From CAZUGA01 sp964619885 (GTDB taxonomy: Bacteria > Pseudomonadota > Gammaproteobacteria > Methylococcales > UBA1147), in NCBI GenBank assembly GCA_964619885.1, contig CAZUGA010000005.1, forward strand, positions 77,490-141,489: 64,000 nucleotides of DNA, given 5' to 3'. Of the stretch, positions 27,716 to 36,295 are shown piece by piece; positions within the stretch are counted from its first letter, which is position 1, and each line of letters opens with the position of its first letter. Under the pieces are notes generated by a model, which was given only the letters and a program-made list of their open reading frames with translations, was not told the origin of the DNA and made no database searches. A program made the position numbers and the translations under genes.

Positions 27716-28441
27716 GTGCGAAAATTAGGCATAATCGTCGCGCTGCCCGGAGAGAAGAAAACATTATCAAAACCCTATAAAAAAATCAGGCAGCCTGACG
27801 GCGTAAATATTAAAATCCTGCTGTCAGGAATGGGGCGAGATAATGCTGCCTCAGCTGCACATGAGCTGCTCAGAGCGGACTGCAAGGCGTTATTGAGCTG
27901 GGGTTGCGCCGCGGGTCTGGCGCAAAAGTTACTCCCTGGCGATTGTTTGATCCCTCAAAGCGTCATTTCCGAAGAATTTTCTACCGCAATAGCAGTGGAT
28001 GATTTGTGGCACCATAGCATTTACAAGCGTTTATCTCCGCTGACACGCCTATATACCGAACCATTGGTAGAAAGTTCCGGTTTAATTTCTGCTGCCGCTG
28101 ATAAGATCGCTTTGGGCAAACGCACCGGCGCCTACGGATTAGACATGGAAAGCGTAGCCATTGGCAGAGTTGCAACCCAATATAACGTTCCTTTTGTTGC
28201 CATCCGTTGTATCGCTGACCCCGTGTCGATGAGCCTCCCTGATTCCGTTACAATAGCTTTGAATGGCGTTGGCGGACTAAATATCCCGAAGTTACTAATG
28301 CACACTCTACTGCACCCATCTAACATAGCGGGTTTGATAAAATTAGCCGCCAATTTTAAAGCAGCCCAAAACAGCTTGGCCCAGTCCGCACACCTGTTGT
28401 ACCCGGATTTCTGCTTAAACGAAACCCCTAACAATCTATAA
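27716..28441 (+). CDS. hpnG: Hopanoid-associated phosphorylase HpnG
   Basis: Purine-nucleoside-phosphorylase-like enzyme thought to remove adenine from adenosylhopane. Family features: IIVALPGEKKTL at the N-terminus, SGMGRDNAASAA (about 37), LSWGCAAGLAQKLLPGDCLI (about 60) and YGLDMESVAIGRVATQYNVP (about 140), containing the nucleoside-binding Met-Glu. Only a GTG start (27716) fits, 3 bp after shc. 241 aa. It works directly after HpnH; both are present. Confidence 0.9.
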   Translation: MRKLGIIVALPGEKKTLSKPYKKIRQPDGVNIKILLSGMGRDNAASAAHELLRADCKALLSWGCAAGLAQKLLPGDCLIPQSVISEEFSTAIAVDDLWHHSIYKRLSPLTRLYTEPLVESSGLISAAADKIALGKRTGAYGLDMESVAIGRVATQYNVPFVAIRCIADPVSMSLPDSVTIALNGVGGLNIPKLLMHTLLHPSNIAGLIKLAANFKAAQNSLAQSAHLLYPDFCLNETPNNL

Positions 28442-28461
28442 ATTGAATCCTGAGTTGCGTC

Positions 28462-31107
28462 ATGTCCTCACCGAAAAAACTGGATTTGTTACTAGATCGT
28501 ATATTATTGGGGTGGGTCTCCGCCGCAATCCGTCTTAGCTGGATACTGGTACCGGTTTTTTTCATTGGTAGTGGGTATAGCCTGTATTACACCGCCAATA
28601 ACCTGGGGGTAAATACAAATACCGAAGAAATGTTGTCGGCTGATTTGCCGTTTAGGATCAATCATGCCCGCATGGAACAAGCATTTCCTCAAGACGCCAG
28701 AACTATCCTTGTTGTTGTCGAAAGCAACACCCCGGAACAAAGTAATCAAGTCATCCAACGATTAGGCAATCTGTTCCGTTCTGAACCCCAGTTCGTCAAA
28801 TCCGTTTATATTCCAGGCGAAAATGAATTCTTCAAGAAGCAAGCTCTGCTCTACGAGGAGGTTGACAAGCTCGATCAACTGGCACTGGATATAACCCGAG
28901 CCCAACCGTTTCTGGGCCGCCTTGCACGAAATAATAGCCTGAGCGAATTCGCATCAATATTGGGTCAAGCAATAGCTGCCAAGGCCGAACAAAGCTCGAT
29001 GAATCTGGACTCCCTTCTCGCCAGCACCGCTCACGCCATCCAAAACGCTACAAAGGGACATAGTGCAGCCATGTCCTGGCAAAATCTGATGCTTGGCGCA
29101 GAATCCAATTTCAACACAAATCAACGATTCATCCTTGTCAAACCGGTATTCAATTACGCGGAAATGGTCCCCGCCGAACCATCATTTAAATTAGTTCGAA
29201 GCATCGTTGACAAATTCCAAAGCGAACATCCTGGCGTACGAATTCGATTAACCGGAGAAGTCGCACTGGAACATGAAGAATTGGAAAGTATCAGTGAAGA
29301 TATGACCATAGCTGGTGTTGTCTCTCTAATTTTAGTCTGTTTAACCTTGCTATTGGCTTTGCGGTCGGTCCAACTGGCGATCGTTACGGTTATATCATTG
29401 GTCACCGGATTGATATTATCGGCTGGCTTCGCAACCGTAGCGGTTGGCCACCTGAACTTAATATCCATAGCGTTTGCCGTGCTCTACGTTGGCCTGGGTG
29501 TCGATTATGCACTTCATTTGTGCTTGCGATACCGCGATTTCGTTAACGCAAAGATTCCGGTACAACGGGCGATTACGGACAGTACACGTGCCATAGGTCC
29601 GTCCATATTACTATGCACGGTCACCACATCGATCGGTTTCTTTGCATTTATTCCTACAGCGTACGTTGGTGTATCTGAGCTTGGCATCATCTCTGGGGTA
29701 GCCATGTTTATTGGTCTGTTCGTAACATTGACATTACTTCCAGCTCTACTGAAATTAATGCCGGTAAAACCGTGCGTGCCGACAATAGGAATAATTAGGT
29801 TTCCAATATGGTTCTACCAAATTCCAATCAAATTTGGTCGACAGATACGATGGACTACTCCGGTACTGATGTTGCTTGCGCTGCTGTTAATCCCACAGGT
29901 CTCATTCGATTTTGACCCCGTTGCACTGCGAGATCCACAATCTGAATCTGTAACCACGTTTAGAGATCTGCTTCAGGAAAAAGAAAGTTCACCACTGACC
30001 ATTTCGCTACTCGCCCCCGACCGAAACAGCTCGACTGAGATCATCACACGTCTGGAACAACTGGACTCAGTCGATCGGGTTATCAGTATCACTAGCTTTA
30101 TCCCCGAAGATCAAGACGAGAAACTGGATATTATCGCTGGTCTTGAAGAAAGTCTGGGACCCACCATGATCGAATTTCCGCGGTTACAACAAGAACCCGT
30201 AGCCAAACAAATCCTGGCACTGAAAAAATTATTGTTGATCGTCGATGCAAAAATATCAAGCCTTACGACCACCGGTAACAGACAACAGCTTCAAACGCTG
30301 CACGATGATCTGACTGAATTCCTGGCGCGACTAAATTCTTTGTCGGAAGAAAATAAAAAAACCATCTTGCTAAAATTGTCTGACAACTTGCTCGCAAACC
30401 TACCGATTGCAATAAATAATTTGCTGTTGACACTGTTGGCTTCACCCGTAGAATCCTTCGACCAGTTACCCGCCTCTCTCTACAGCCGTTGGATCAGTCA
30501 AAACGGAGATTACCGGCTACAGGTATTCCCAAGCAAGAACCTTAACCAAACAGAAAATCTTCGCGAATTCGTTGATCAAGTCCAACAGATCGCACCCAAT
30601 TCTACAGATCTGCCTGTAATCTATGCAGAATCGGGTAAAGAGGTATTGCGGGCCTTTCAGCAAGCATTAACCAATGCCGTTATCGCGATAACATTGATCA
30701 CGTTACTGGTTTTTCGCAGCATCCGACTGACCGCCTTCGTGCTTCTACCCCTACTCCTTGCCGGCTTACTAACCGGTGCATCAACCGTTATTTCTGGCGT
30801 CCCTTTTAATTTCGCCAATATTATTGCAATCCCACTATTGCTGGGATTGGGTGTCGATAGCGCGATACATGTGGTTCATCGGTTACGTCATATGACCCAA
30901 GATGAAAAAAATATACTCCAAACAAGTACTGCCCGTGGCGTATTTTTTAGTAGTTTAACGACAGCGGTCAGTTTTACCAGCCTGGCTTTTATATCGCATG
31001 CCGGCACCGCCAGTCTGGGTCAACTTTTAACCATTTCTATCGCACTAACGCTGCTATGCACATTGATTATATTACCGGCGTTCGCAACCAAATTTGATCC
31101 AAAATAA
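28462..31107 (+). CDS. hpnN: Hopanoid transporter HpnN (RND/MMPL family)
   Basis: Inner-membrane RND-type protein that moves hopanoids towards the outer membrane (shown for HpnN in other bacteria). It has the twofold RND layout: one helix near residue 25, a periplasmic loop, then a membrane block with GLGVDYALHLCLRYRD (about 347). A second periplasmic loop follows, and another block with GLGVDSAIHVVHRLRH (about 797). 881 aa, complete. It starts 20 bp after hpnG. Confidence 0.93.
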   Translation: MSSPKKLDLLLDRILLGWVSAAIRLSWILVPVFFIGSGYSLYYTANNLGVNTNTEEMLSADLPFRINHARMEQAFPQDARTILVVVESNTPEQSNQVIQRLGNLFRSEPQFVKSVYIPGENEFFKKQALLYEEVDKLDQLALDITRAQPFLGRLARNNSLSEFASILGQAIAAKAEQSSMNLDSLLASTAHAIQNATKGHSAAMSWQNLMLGAESNFNTNQRFILVKPVFNYAEMVPAEPSFKLVRSIVDKFQSEHPGVRIRLTGEVALEHEELESISEDMTIAGVVSLILVCLTLLLALRSVQLAIVTVISLVTGLILSAGFATVAVGHLNLISIAFAVLYVGLGVDYALHLCLRYRDFVNAKIPVQRAITDSTRAIGPSILLCTVTTSIGFFAFIPTAYVGVSELGIISGVAMFIGLFVTLTLLPALLKLMPVKPCVPTIGIIRFPIWFYQIPIKFGRQIRWTTPVLMLLALLLIPQVSFDFDPVALRDPQSESVTTFRDLLQEKESSPLTISLLAPDRNSSTEIITRLEQLDSVDRVISITSFIPEDQDEKLDIIAGLEESLGPTMIEFPRLQQEPVAKQILALKKLLLIVDAKISSLTTTGNRQQLQTLHDDLTEFLARLNSLSEENKKTILLKLSDNLLANLPIAINNLLLTLLASPVESFDQLPASLYSRWISQNGDYRLQVFPSKNLNQTENLREFVDQVQQIAPNSTDLPVIYAESGKEVLRAFQQALTNAVIAITLITLLVFRSIRLTAFVLLPLLLAGLLTGASTVISGVPFNFANIIAIPLLLGLGVDSAIHVVHRLRHMTQDEKNILQTSTARGVFFSSLTTAVSFTSLAFISHAGTASLGQLLTISIALTLLCTLIILPAFATKFDPK

Positions 31108-31141
31108 TCCTAATATTCCACACCCAGGCCTCGAGGCACTT

Positions 31142-32530
31142 ATGTCGACTTCCATAGCTGAATTATTGCAAACGCGGAACGGAGAAAATTTTGCACTGCA
31201 CAACCAGTACCTAAACCCTCAGATGGTCAAAGTACTCAAAACCATTGGTTACGATCGGGTCTATAACAAAGCCAAGGGCCAGTATCTATATGACGACAAA
31301 GGAGACGAATACCTCGATCTGTTGAGCGGCTTTGGGGTATTCGCCTTAGGCCGAAATCATCCAACCGTGGCGACTGCAATCCAAGACGTGCTGAATGCTC
31401 AGCTGCCGGACATGGTCCAGATGGATGTTTCATTGTTGAGCGGTCTACTCGCGGAAAAAATAATTTCTTACTGCCCGGGCGATATAAATCGCATGTTTTT
31501 TTGCAATTCGGGCGCAGAAGCGGTCGAGGCAGCGCTTAAATTCAGTCGTTATACCACCGGGCGAACTAATGTTGTCCATTGTGAACATAGCTTCCATGGA
31601 TTAACCCTGGGCGCACTATCGCTGATGGGAGAAGATATATTCAGACAGGGATTCGGTCCGCTTCTCCCGGGGTGCCATGCTGTTCCCTTCAACGACCTGG
31701 AAACGTTGGACAAAGCTTTATCACGCAAGGACGTCGCTGCCTTTATTGTCGAACCGATCCAGGGTAAGGGCGTAAATTTACCGGATGACAGTTATTTAAT
31801 TGAGGCGGCCCGACTCTGTAACAAATACGGTACGCTATTTGTCGCCGACGAAATCCAAACCGGAATCGGCAGAACCGGAAAGTTTTGGGCCGTCGACCAT
31901 TGGGGTGTAGAGCCGGATATGATCTTGATGGCGAAAGCACTATCGGGTGGATTTATCCCGGTTGGTGCAGTAGCGATGAAAGAATTTGTTATGGATAAGG
32001 TCTTTAATCGTATGGACCGTGCAGTGGTTCATGGCTCAACCTTTTCAAAAAACAATATGGCCATGGCAGCCGGAATTGCGACGATTGACGTTATTGAACA
32101 AAATCAATTGCTCGCTAATGCGACCAATATCGGTGGAAAAATTATGGATGAATTAAGCAAAATGATAGATCGTTACGAATTCTTGAAAAGTGTTCGTGGC
32201 AAAGGCCTAATGATCGCCGTTGAATTTGGCGCACCGACAAGTTTTAAATTAAAAACGGCGTGGAGTCTGTTGGAAACCGCCAATAAAGGTCTATTTTGCC
32301 AAATGATTACGATCCCGCTATTTGCACAACATAGAATTCTTAGCCAGGTAGCAGGGCATGGAATGAACGTGGTTAAACTTCTGCCCCCGTTAGTTATTAC
32401 GGAAAAAGATAAAGACAACATCATTGACTCATTCGACGATGTAATCGCAGATTGTCACAAAGTCCCCGGATCAATTTGGGATCTAGGAAAAACTTTGGCC
32501 GGTCATGCGCTAAAAACCAAAAAAGAATAA
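31142..32530 (+). CDS. hpnO: Hopanoid aminotransferase HpnO (class III, PLP)
   Basis: Predicted to introduce the terminal amine that gives aminobacteriohopanetriol. Class-III aminotransferase features are MFFCNSGAEAVEAALKFSR, the PLP Asp in LFVADEIQTGIGRTGKFWA, and the PLP Lys in MAKALSGGFIPVGAV. HGSTFSKNNMAMAAG is also conserved. I chose ATG at 31142, which has GAGGC about six bases upstream; an in-frame ATG at 31094 would overlap hpnN and lacks a ribosome site. An ornithine-type aminotransferase is the alternative from sequence alone, but the operon context favours HpnO. Confidence 0.85.
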   Translation: MSTSIAELLQTRNGENFALHNQYLNPQMVKVLKTIGYDRVYNKAKGQYLYDDKGDEYLDLLSGFGVFALGRNHPTVATAIQDVLNAQLPDMVQMDVSLLSGLLAEKIISYCPGDINRMFFCNSGAEAVEAALKFSRYTTGRTNVVHCEHSFHGLTLGALSLMGEDIFRQGFGPLLPGCHAVPFNDLETLDKALSRKDVAAFIVEPIQGKGVNLPDDSYLIEAARLCNKYGTLFVADEIQTGIGRTGKFWAVDHWGVEPDMILMAKALSGGFIPVGAVAMKEFVMDKVFNRMDRAVVHGSTFSKNNMAMAAGIATIDVIEQNQLLANATNIGGKIMDELSKMIDRYEFLKSVRGKGLMIAVEFGAPTSFKLKTAWSLLETANKGLFCQMITIPLFAQHRILSQVAGHGMNVVKLLPPLVITEKDKDNIIDSFDDVIADCHKVPGSIWDLGKTLAGHALKTKKE

Positions 32531-32552
32531 AATAAAACTATGGGATAATACG

Positions 32553-32945
32553 ATGAGAATTAATTTGTTTTTCCGCAATTATTGCCAATTCGCAACACTG
32601 ATATTATTAACTAGCCTACTCCAACCAATCGCGGCCTATGCCCACGCTGTAGTTACCGAATCAACGTTGCGAGGAAAAGTCTTATCCGCAGACAAACCTA
32701 TCCAGGTCTCGCTCAATTTCAATTCTCAAGTCGAATTGTCATTATCCAAAATTTATCTGGTACGCAAAGGCGATACGCACGAAGAAATTAACGTTAAACC
32801 CGGATCCACAGCAGGTCAAATCATAATTTCGATCCCAAGCCTTGAATCTGGGGATTACGCGATACATTATAAAGTATTCGCCGCGGACGGACATTTGACC
32901 GAAGACGTTCTGCACTTCTCCGTTTCTGATATTGCGGGTAAATAA
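32553..32945 (+). CDS. copC: CopC-like periplasmic copper-binding protein
   Basis: 130 aa. A signal peptide with likely cleavage after AAYA leaves an N-terminal His (HAVVTES), which with the DGH motif (FAADGHLTED, about 110-119) would form the CopC copper site. The fold is a small beta-barrel. It starts 22 bp after hpnO and is followed at 2 bp by a CopD-like membrane protein. It probably passes copper to that protein, but copper binding is inferred from motif only. Confidence 0.88.
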   Translation: MRINLFFRNYCQFATLILLTSLLQPIAAYAHAVVTESTLRGKVLSADKPIQVSLNFNSQVELSLSKIYLVRKGDTHEEINVKPGSTAGQIIISIPSLESGDYAIHYKVFAADGHLTEDVLHFSVSDIAGK

Positions 32946-32947
32946 TA

Positions 32948-34579
32948 ATGGAAGGTCTGGCCGATTTTCTCGATGCGATCCTTGGAGGCACTGATTTAAT
33001 CTGTTTTTCGCTGGCTATGGGCAGTCTGTTTTGGGCCGGGTTAATACTAAAACCATGGCAACCAGAAACGTCAATCGATTATCGATTCACCATTATTAGC
33101 GTCCAAACGCTATACATAAGTGCGTTTGCATTAGCCATCGTGCAAAGCGCAACGATCTTCGTAAAAGCGTGGCTTATTACTGAAACATTGGGTCAGCCAC
33201 CATTCCCGGCTTACGCAAATACCATCCAATTTCAAGCCGGCATTTGTCGCTTGTTCTTCGCAATAATTTTAGCCGGCTTCGCAAAATTCCATCTCTTAAA
33301 AAACACATCAAATCTAAATTCTTGGCTGGCAACAACGCTTTGCGCAATACCCTTGGTTATCTGTGGGGCATGGCTAGTCCACGGCGCGGGCCGATTCGAT
33401 GACAAATATATGTTGATGTCATTAACCGTATTGCATCAGCTCGGCGCAGCACTTTGGCTGGGTGGAATTGCGCAACTACTTTCAATTTGGGCGTTTAAAC
33501 GCCGCAACCCGCCTATCGACCCTCAATGGTCTGTTTTACTTTCTCGGTTTTCCAAAATTGGTTTTGGCGCAGTTGCAATCTTGTTGGCAACCGGCGTTCC
33601 AATGGGTTGGATCTATATTCAAACTTGGACCGGCTTAATGGGTACAGGCTATGGCAATCTGTTATCGGTCAAATTAGTCTTACTGAGTTTCGTCTTATGT
33701 TTTGCCGCATTTAATTTTACTGCGGTGCGGCTATATATGCGGCTGGGTTCGAATTTTGCCACAATAAACCGTGTACCCTATTTCATAGAAGCGGAAGCAT
33801 TTATCTTGATCAGTATATTGTTTACCGCAGCAGCGCTCTCGTCACAGCCGCCTTCAGCGGATATCCCTGACCTCACCGTACCCTTTCAAGAAGTAATCGC
33901 TACCTTCAAACCTAGGATCCCCAGAACAACATCACCAACGCACCAGGAGCTGCTCGCCGGTGAAGCCGGACGTACCGCGATCATCGGCCAAACCCCATCG
34001 ACCGCGGCCACAGATTGGTCCGACTACAATCACAACATATCCGGCATCATACTATGCGTGATGACACTTATCGGAATGCTATCCTATACCAGTCACTATC
34101 GATGGCCGCATTTCTGGCCGCTGGGCTTCGTTGGTTTGAGTCTATTTCTTTTTTATCGCAGTGATGCCGAATCCTGGCCATTGGGCCCACTCGGTTTTTG
34201 GGAGAGTACATTGGGTAATGGAGAGATTCTGCAACATAGAATCTCTACGTTACTGGCATTTTTACTAGGCGTTTTCGAGTACCAAGCAAGAAAGACAAAA
34301 AATAAAGACAGTTGGTTACCATACTTTTTCCCGATCTCTACCGCATTTGGCGGATTACTGCTGTTAACCCACTCGCATATTGGTTTCGAGGCTAAATCCG
34401 AATTTTTGATCCAGATTGGTCATACTTTGATGGGAGTACTATCTATCGTAATCGCCTGCGGCCGCTGGCTAGAATTACGACTCGATGGTCAGGCCGGTCG
34501 AGTCGCCGGGCTCATATCCGTATCGGGAATCTTTTTAATCGGTGTTATTCTGATGTTTTACCGGGAACCAATATATTAG
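32948..34579 (+). CDS. copD: CopD-like copper import membrane protein
   Basis: Polytopic inner-membrane protein of 543 aa with about 12 hydrophobic segments. The CopD domain is recognisable from VLHQLGAALWLGGIAQLLSI (about 162) and LSRFSKIGFGAVAILLATGV, then SVKLVLLSFVLCFAAFN. An additional C-terminal membrane half (about 360-540) carries histidines (LLLLTHSHIGF, QIGHTLMGVLS) and is unlike short CopD proteins, resembling the longer fused form. Directly after copC, with 2 bp between them. Role in copper uptake is by family. Confidence 0.82.
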   Translation: MEGLADFLDAILGGTDLICFSLAMGSLFWAGLILKPWQPETSIDYRFTIISVQTLYISAFALAIVQSATIFVKAWLITETLGQPPFPAYANTIQFQAGICRLFFAIILAGFAKFHLLKNTSNLNSWLATTLCAIPLVICGAWLVHGAGRFDDKYMLMSLTVLHQLGAALWLGGIAQLLSIWAFKRRNPPIDPQWSVLLSRFSKIGFGAVAILLATGVPMGWIYIQTWTGLMGTGYGNLLSVKLVLLSFVLCFAAFNFTAVRLYMRLGSNFATINRVPYFIEAEAFILISILFTAAALSSQPPSADIPDLTVPFQEVIATFKPRIPRTTSPTHQELLAGEAGRTAIIGQTPSTAATDWSDYNHNISGIILCVMTLIGMLSYTSHYRWPHFWPLGFVGLSLFLFYRSDAESWPLGPLGFWESTLGNGEILQHRISTLLAFLLGVFEYQARKTKNKDSWLPYFFPISTAFGGLLLLTHSHIGFEAKSEFLIQIGHTLMGVLSIVIACGRWLELRLDGQAGRVAGLISVSGIFLIGVILMFYREPIY

Positions 34580-34593
34580 TGATCAATGTAAAT

Positions 34594-35235
34594 CTATCGA
34601 ACCGAATTAGTGTAGGCCCGTGTTTTATCCTCGATGTGAGTCATCAACGCATCGAACCCTTTTTCGGATATCAAGGTTTTGTATTCAGCACGCTTTAACG
34701 CAAGATCACTCACTCCCTGCACGACGATGTTTATAATGACCCAACGGCCCTCGTGTTCCCGTAATACGTAATTGAAATCGATCATACCAGCTCGGTCGAT
34801 GGAGTCGACTTCGGTTTGCTGCCCGGTAATTTTTAAATGCGATAAAACCTGAACCCTACCCCTTTTCATCGGTTTCTCCGAGTCGATCTGGAAGACCTCC
34901 CCATCGTAGTCATTGAAACGAAAAGCATAGGTTGCAATGCTGTAATCTGAAAAAACATCAACATACCTTGATTGCTGTTCGGCATCGAGCCGATCCCAAT
35001 TCTTTTTGCCTATTGCAAACCGTGCGATATACGCTAAATCATGGGTCTGCTCGATCACTGGGGCCAACCTGTCATAGCGCCCTTGATATCCTAATGATTT
35101 GGAGTTTTTCATTGCATCAATTAGCGTGTCTTGCAATGACTTTACAACAGCCGTCGGCTGTATTGGTTGGTCAGCCATTACGATATTCAGACACGACGAC
35201 AAAGACATCCAAACCGCAAAACAAAACTTATACAT
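34594..35235 (-). CDS. hpnM: Hopanoid-associated MlaC/Ttg2D-like protein HpnM
   Basis: Periplasmic lipid-binding protein of the MlaC (toluene tolerance Ttg2D) family, 213 aa. It has a signal peptide (about 1-21), then YQGRYDRLAPVIEQTHDLAY (about 50), FAIGKKNWDRLDAEQQSRYV and VNDF-like FDYNYVLREHEGRWVI-type strands near 150-175. MlaC proteins next to hopanoid genes are named HpnM and probably act with HpnN. It runs towards copD, with 14 bp between the two stops. Confidence 0.85.
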   Translation of the reverse strand: MYKFCFAVWMSLSSCLNIVMADQPIQPTAVVKSLQDTLIDAMKNSKSLGYQGRYDRLAPVIEQTHDLAYIARFAIGKKNWDRLDAEQQSRYVDVFSDYSIATYAFRFNDYDGEVFQIDSEKPMKRGRVQVLSHLKITGQQTEVDSIDRAGMIDFNYVLREHEGRWVIINIVVQGVSDLALKRAEYKTLISEKGFDALMTHIEDKTRAYTNSVR

Positions 35236-35339
35236 CTTTATTTAACCTCTTTTTTGTCGATTGAACTATATCATATTGATCGTCCCAGTTAGTTTAAGAG
35301 ATCAAAACAATGGCTTGCCTAACTCCGTCTACATCAGTT

Positions 35340-35359
35340 CAGGTAAACAAATTTACCTG
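35340..35359. promoter_or_regulatory. Perfect inverted repeat upstream of hpnM
   Basis: CAGGTAAA, four-base loop CAAA, TTTACCTG. The arms match perfectly. Its place upstream of hpnM suggests a regulator binding site; it has no T-run, so it is unlikely to be a terminator. Confidence 0.3.
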
Positions 35360-35660
35360 TAAACAATTTTGCGTCAATCTCGACCTAAATTCTGTCACAA
35401 ATTTTTCACAAAACCTTAACCCCTTCGACATATAAGCCCTCTATATTGACCGACGTCCTCGGTTGAACTTCAAAAAAGGCTTGACCATGGCGTAACTTGC
35501 GGCCACATACCTAGAGCAGCCTATACAGCGGTCCACTCACGATTTACTTATAGTAACTGCGGAGATTGGGTCGAGAGCTGCACCACCCTAGTCGAAAGTG
35601 TTGACGGACAGCTTTCCGTTATCGAATGGCCCAAACAAAACTTTACACGCCTCAGCCAAC

Positions 35661-35770
35661 ATGAAAAGACTAAAAATACTTCTGATCAACGATGTCTGGA
35701 AACCACAAATAAACCGTGGAGCCGGGGTGTGGATACCTCATGGATACCTCACTATTCAAACCAGGGCTAA
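35661..35770 (+). pseudogene. Possible remnant of a glycosyltransferase 5' end
   Basis: A frame beginning MKRLKILLINDVWKPQINRG resembles the start of GT4-type glycosyltransferases (hydrophobic strand, Asp, then a Pro-Gln-x-Asn turn). It loses resemblance after about 25 codons. An 11-bp tandem duplication (35730-35751) shifts the frame just after this point; removing one copy leads to a stop at 35768. Short and weak, so this is a suggestion only. Confidence 0.3.
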
Positions 35771-35970
35771 AAGACTGTCTCCAGGATTAACGCTCTAATT
35801 TCTAGCGTGACTGCACGGTCGTCATCCGGTTTTTTAGCCATTTTTTTCGCGCGCACTGCGCTCCTTTAAGGGGCGTATTAAAAACCGAGTACAAATGGCA
35901 GCTTGACCAATTTTCAAGCGACCTTTTGGTGTATCATACGCGATTGATTGAAAGAACGATTCAGCTGCGA

Positions 35971-36210
35971 ATGAAAGACGAATTACAGAATTTCATCTTC
36001 GATGAATTGGTTTTCTGCGCGGATTCCAAACAATTTGGCCCGAATGATGACCTACTTGAAGCCGGATTGGACAGCATGGGCATCATGCGTCTAGTACTAT
36101 ACATTGAGGAGAATTTCGGCGTCATATTACCGGACGAAGAAATCCAAGCAGATAATGTTCGAACACTTAACGCGCTTGAACAATGGATCCGACGCCATAG
36201 TACAGCTTGA
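35971..36210 (+). CDS. Stand-alone acyl/peptidyl carrier protein
   Basis: 79 aa from the ATG at 35971, with the phosphopantetheine serine in AGLDSMGIMRLV (Ser35). The helix pattern and acidic surface fit a discrete carrier protein, and LVLYIEENFGVILPDEEI is typical of carriers partnered with adenylation enzymes. An upstream in-frame start would add about 15 residues of uncertain value. First gene of the four-gene cluster to 40166, where it should hold the substrate loaded by the adenylation enzyme and oxidised by the flavoprotein. Confidence 0.88.
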   Translation: MKDELQNFIFDELVFCADSKQFGPNDDLLEAGLDSMGIMRLVLYIEENFGVILPDEEIQADNVRTLNALEQWIRRHSTA

Positions 36211-36295
36211 TCGGTCACCACAAAAGACACTACCCACAAATCATCCAATCGACCTATTAGACCTGGGACAATAGTTATACATAGCGCGAACTAAT

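Larger units (their letters stand above)
35236..35970. other. Long intergenic region between hpnM and the carrier-protein gene
   Basis: 735 bp. It holds a perfect 8-bp inverted repeat with a CAAA loop (CAGGTAAA/TTTACCTG, 35340-35359) about 105 bp upstream of hpnM, a possible operator. It also holds a short degraded glycosyltransferase-like start and an 11-bp tandem duplication (35730-35751). The promoter of the downstream carrier-protein cluster must lie here, but no hexamer pair with standard spacing is convincing. Confidence 0.4.

Noticed and set aside
35598..35798. 66-codon plus-strand open frame as an intact gene
   Set aside because: Resemblance to a glycosyltransferase covers only about 20-25 codons from an internal Met; treated as a remnant.
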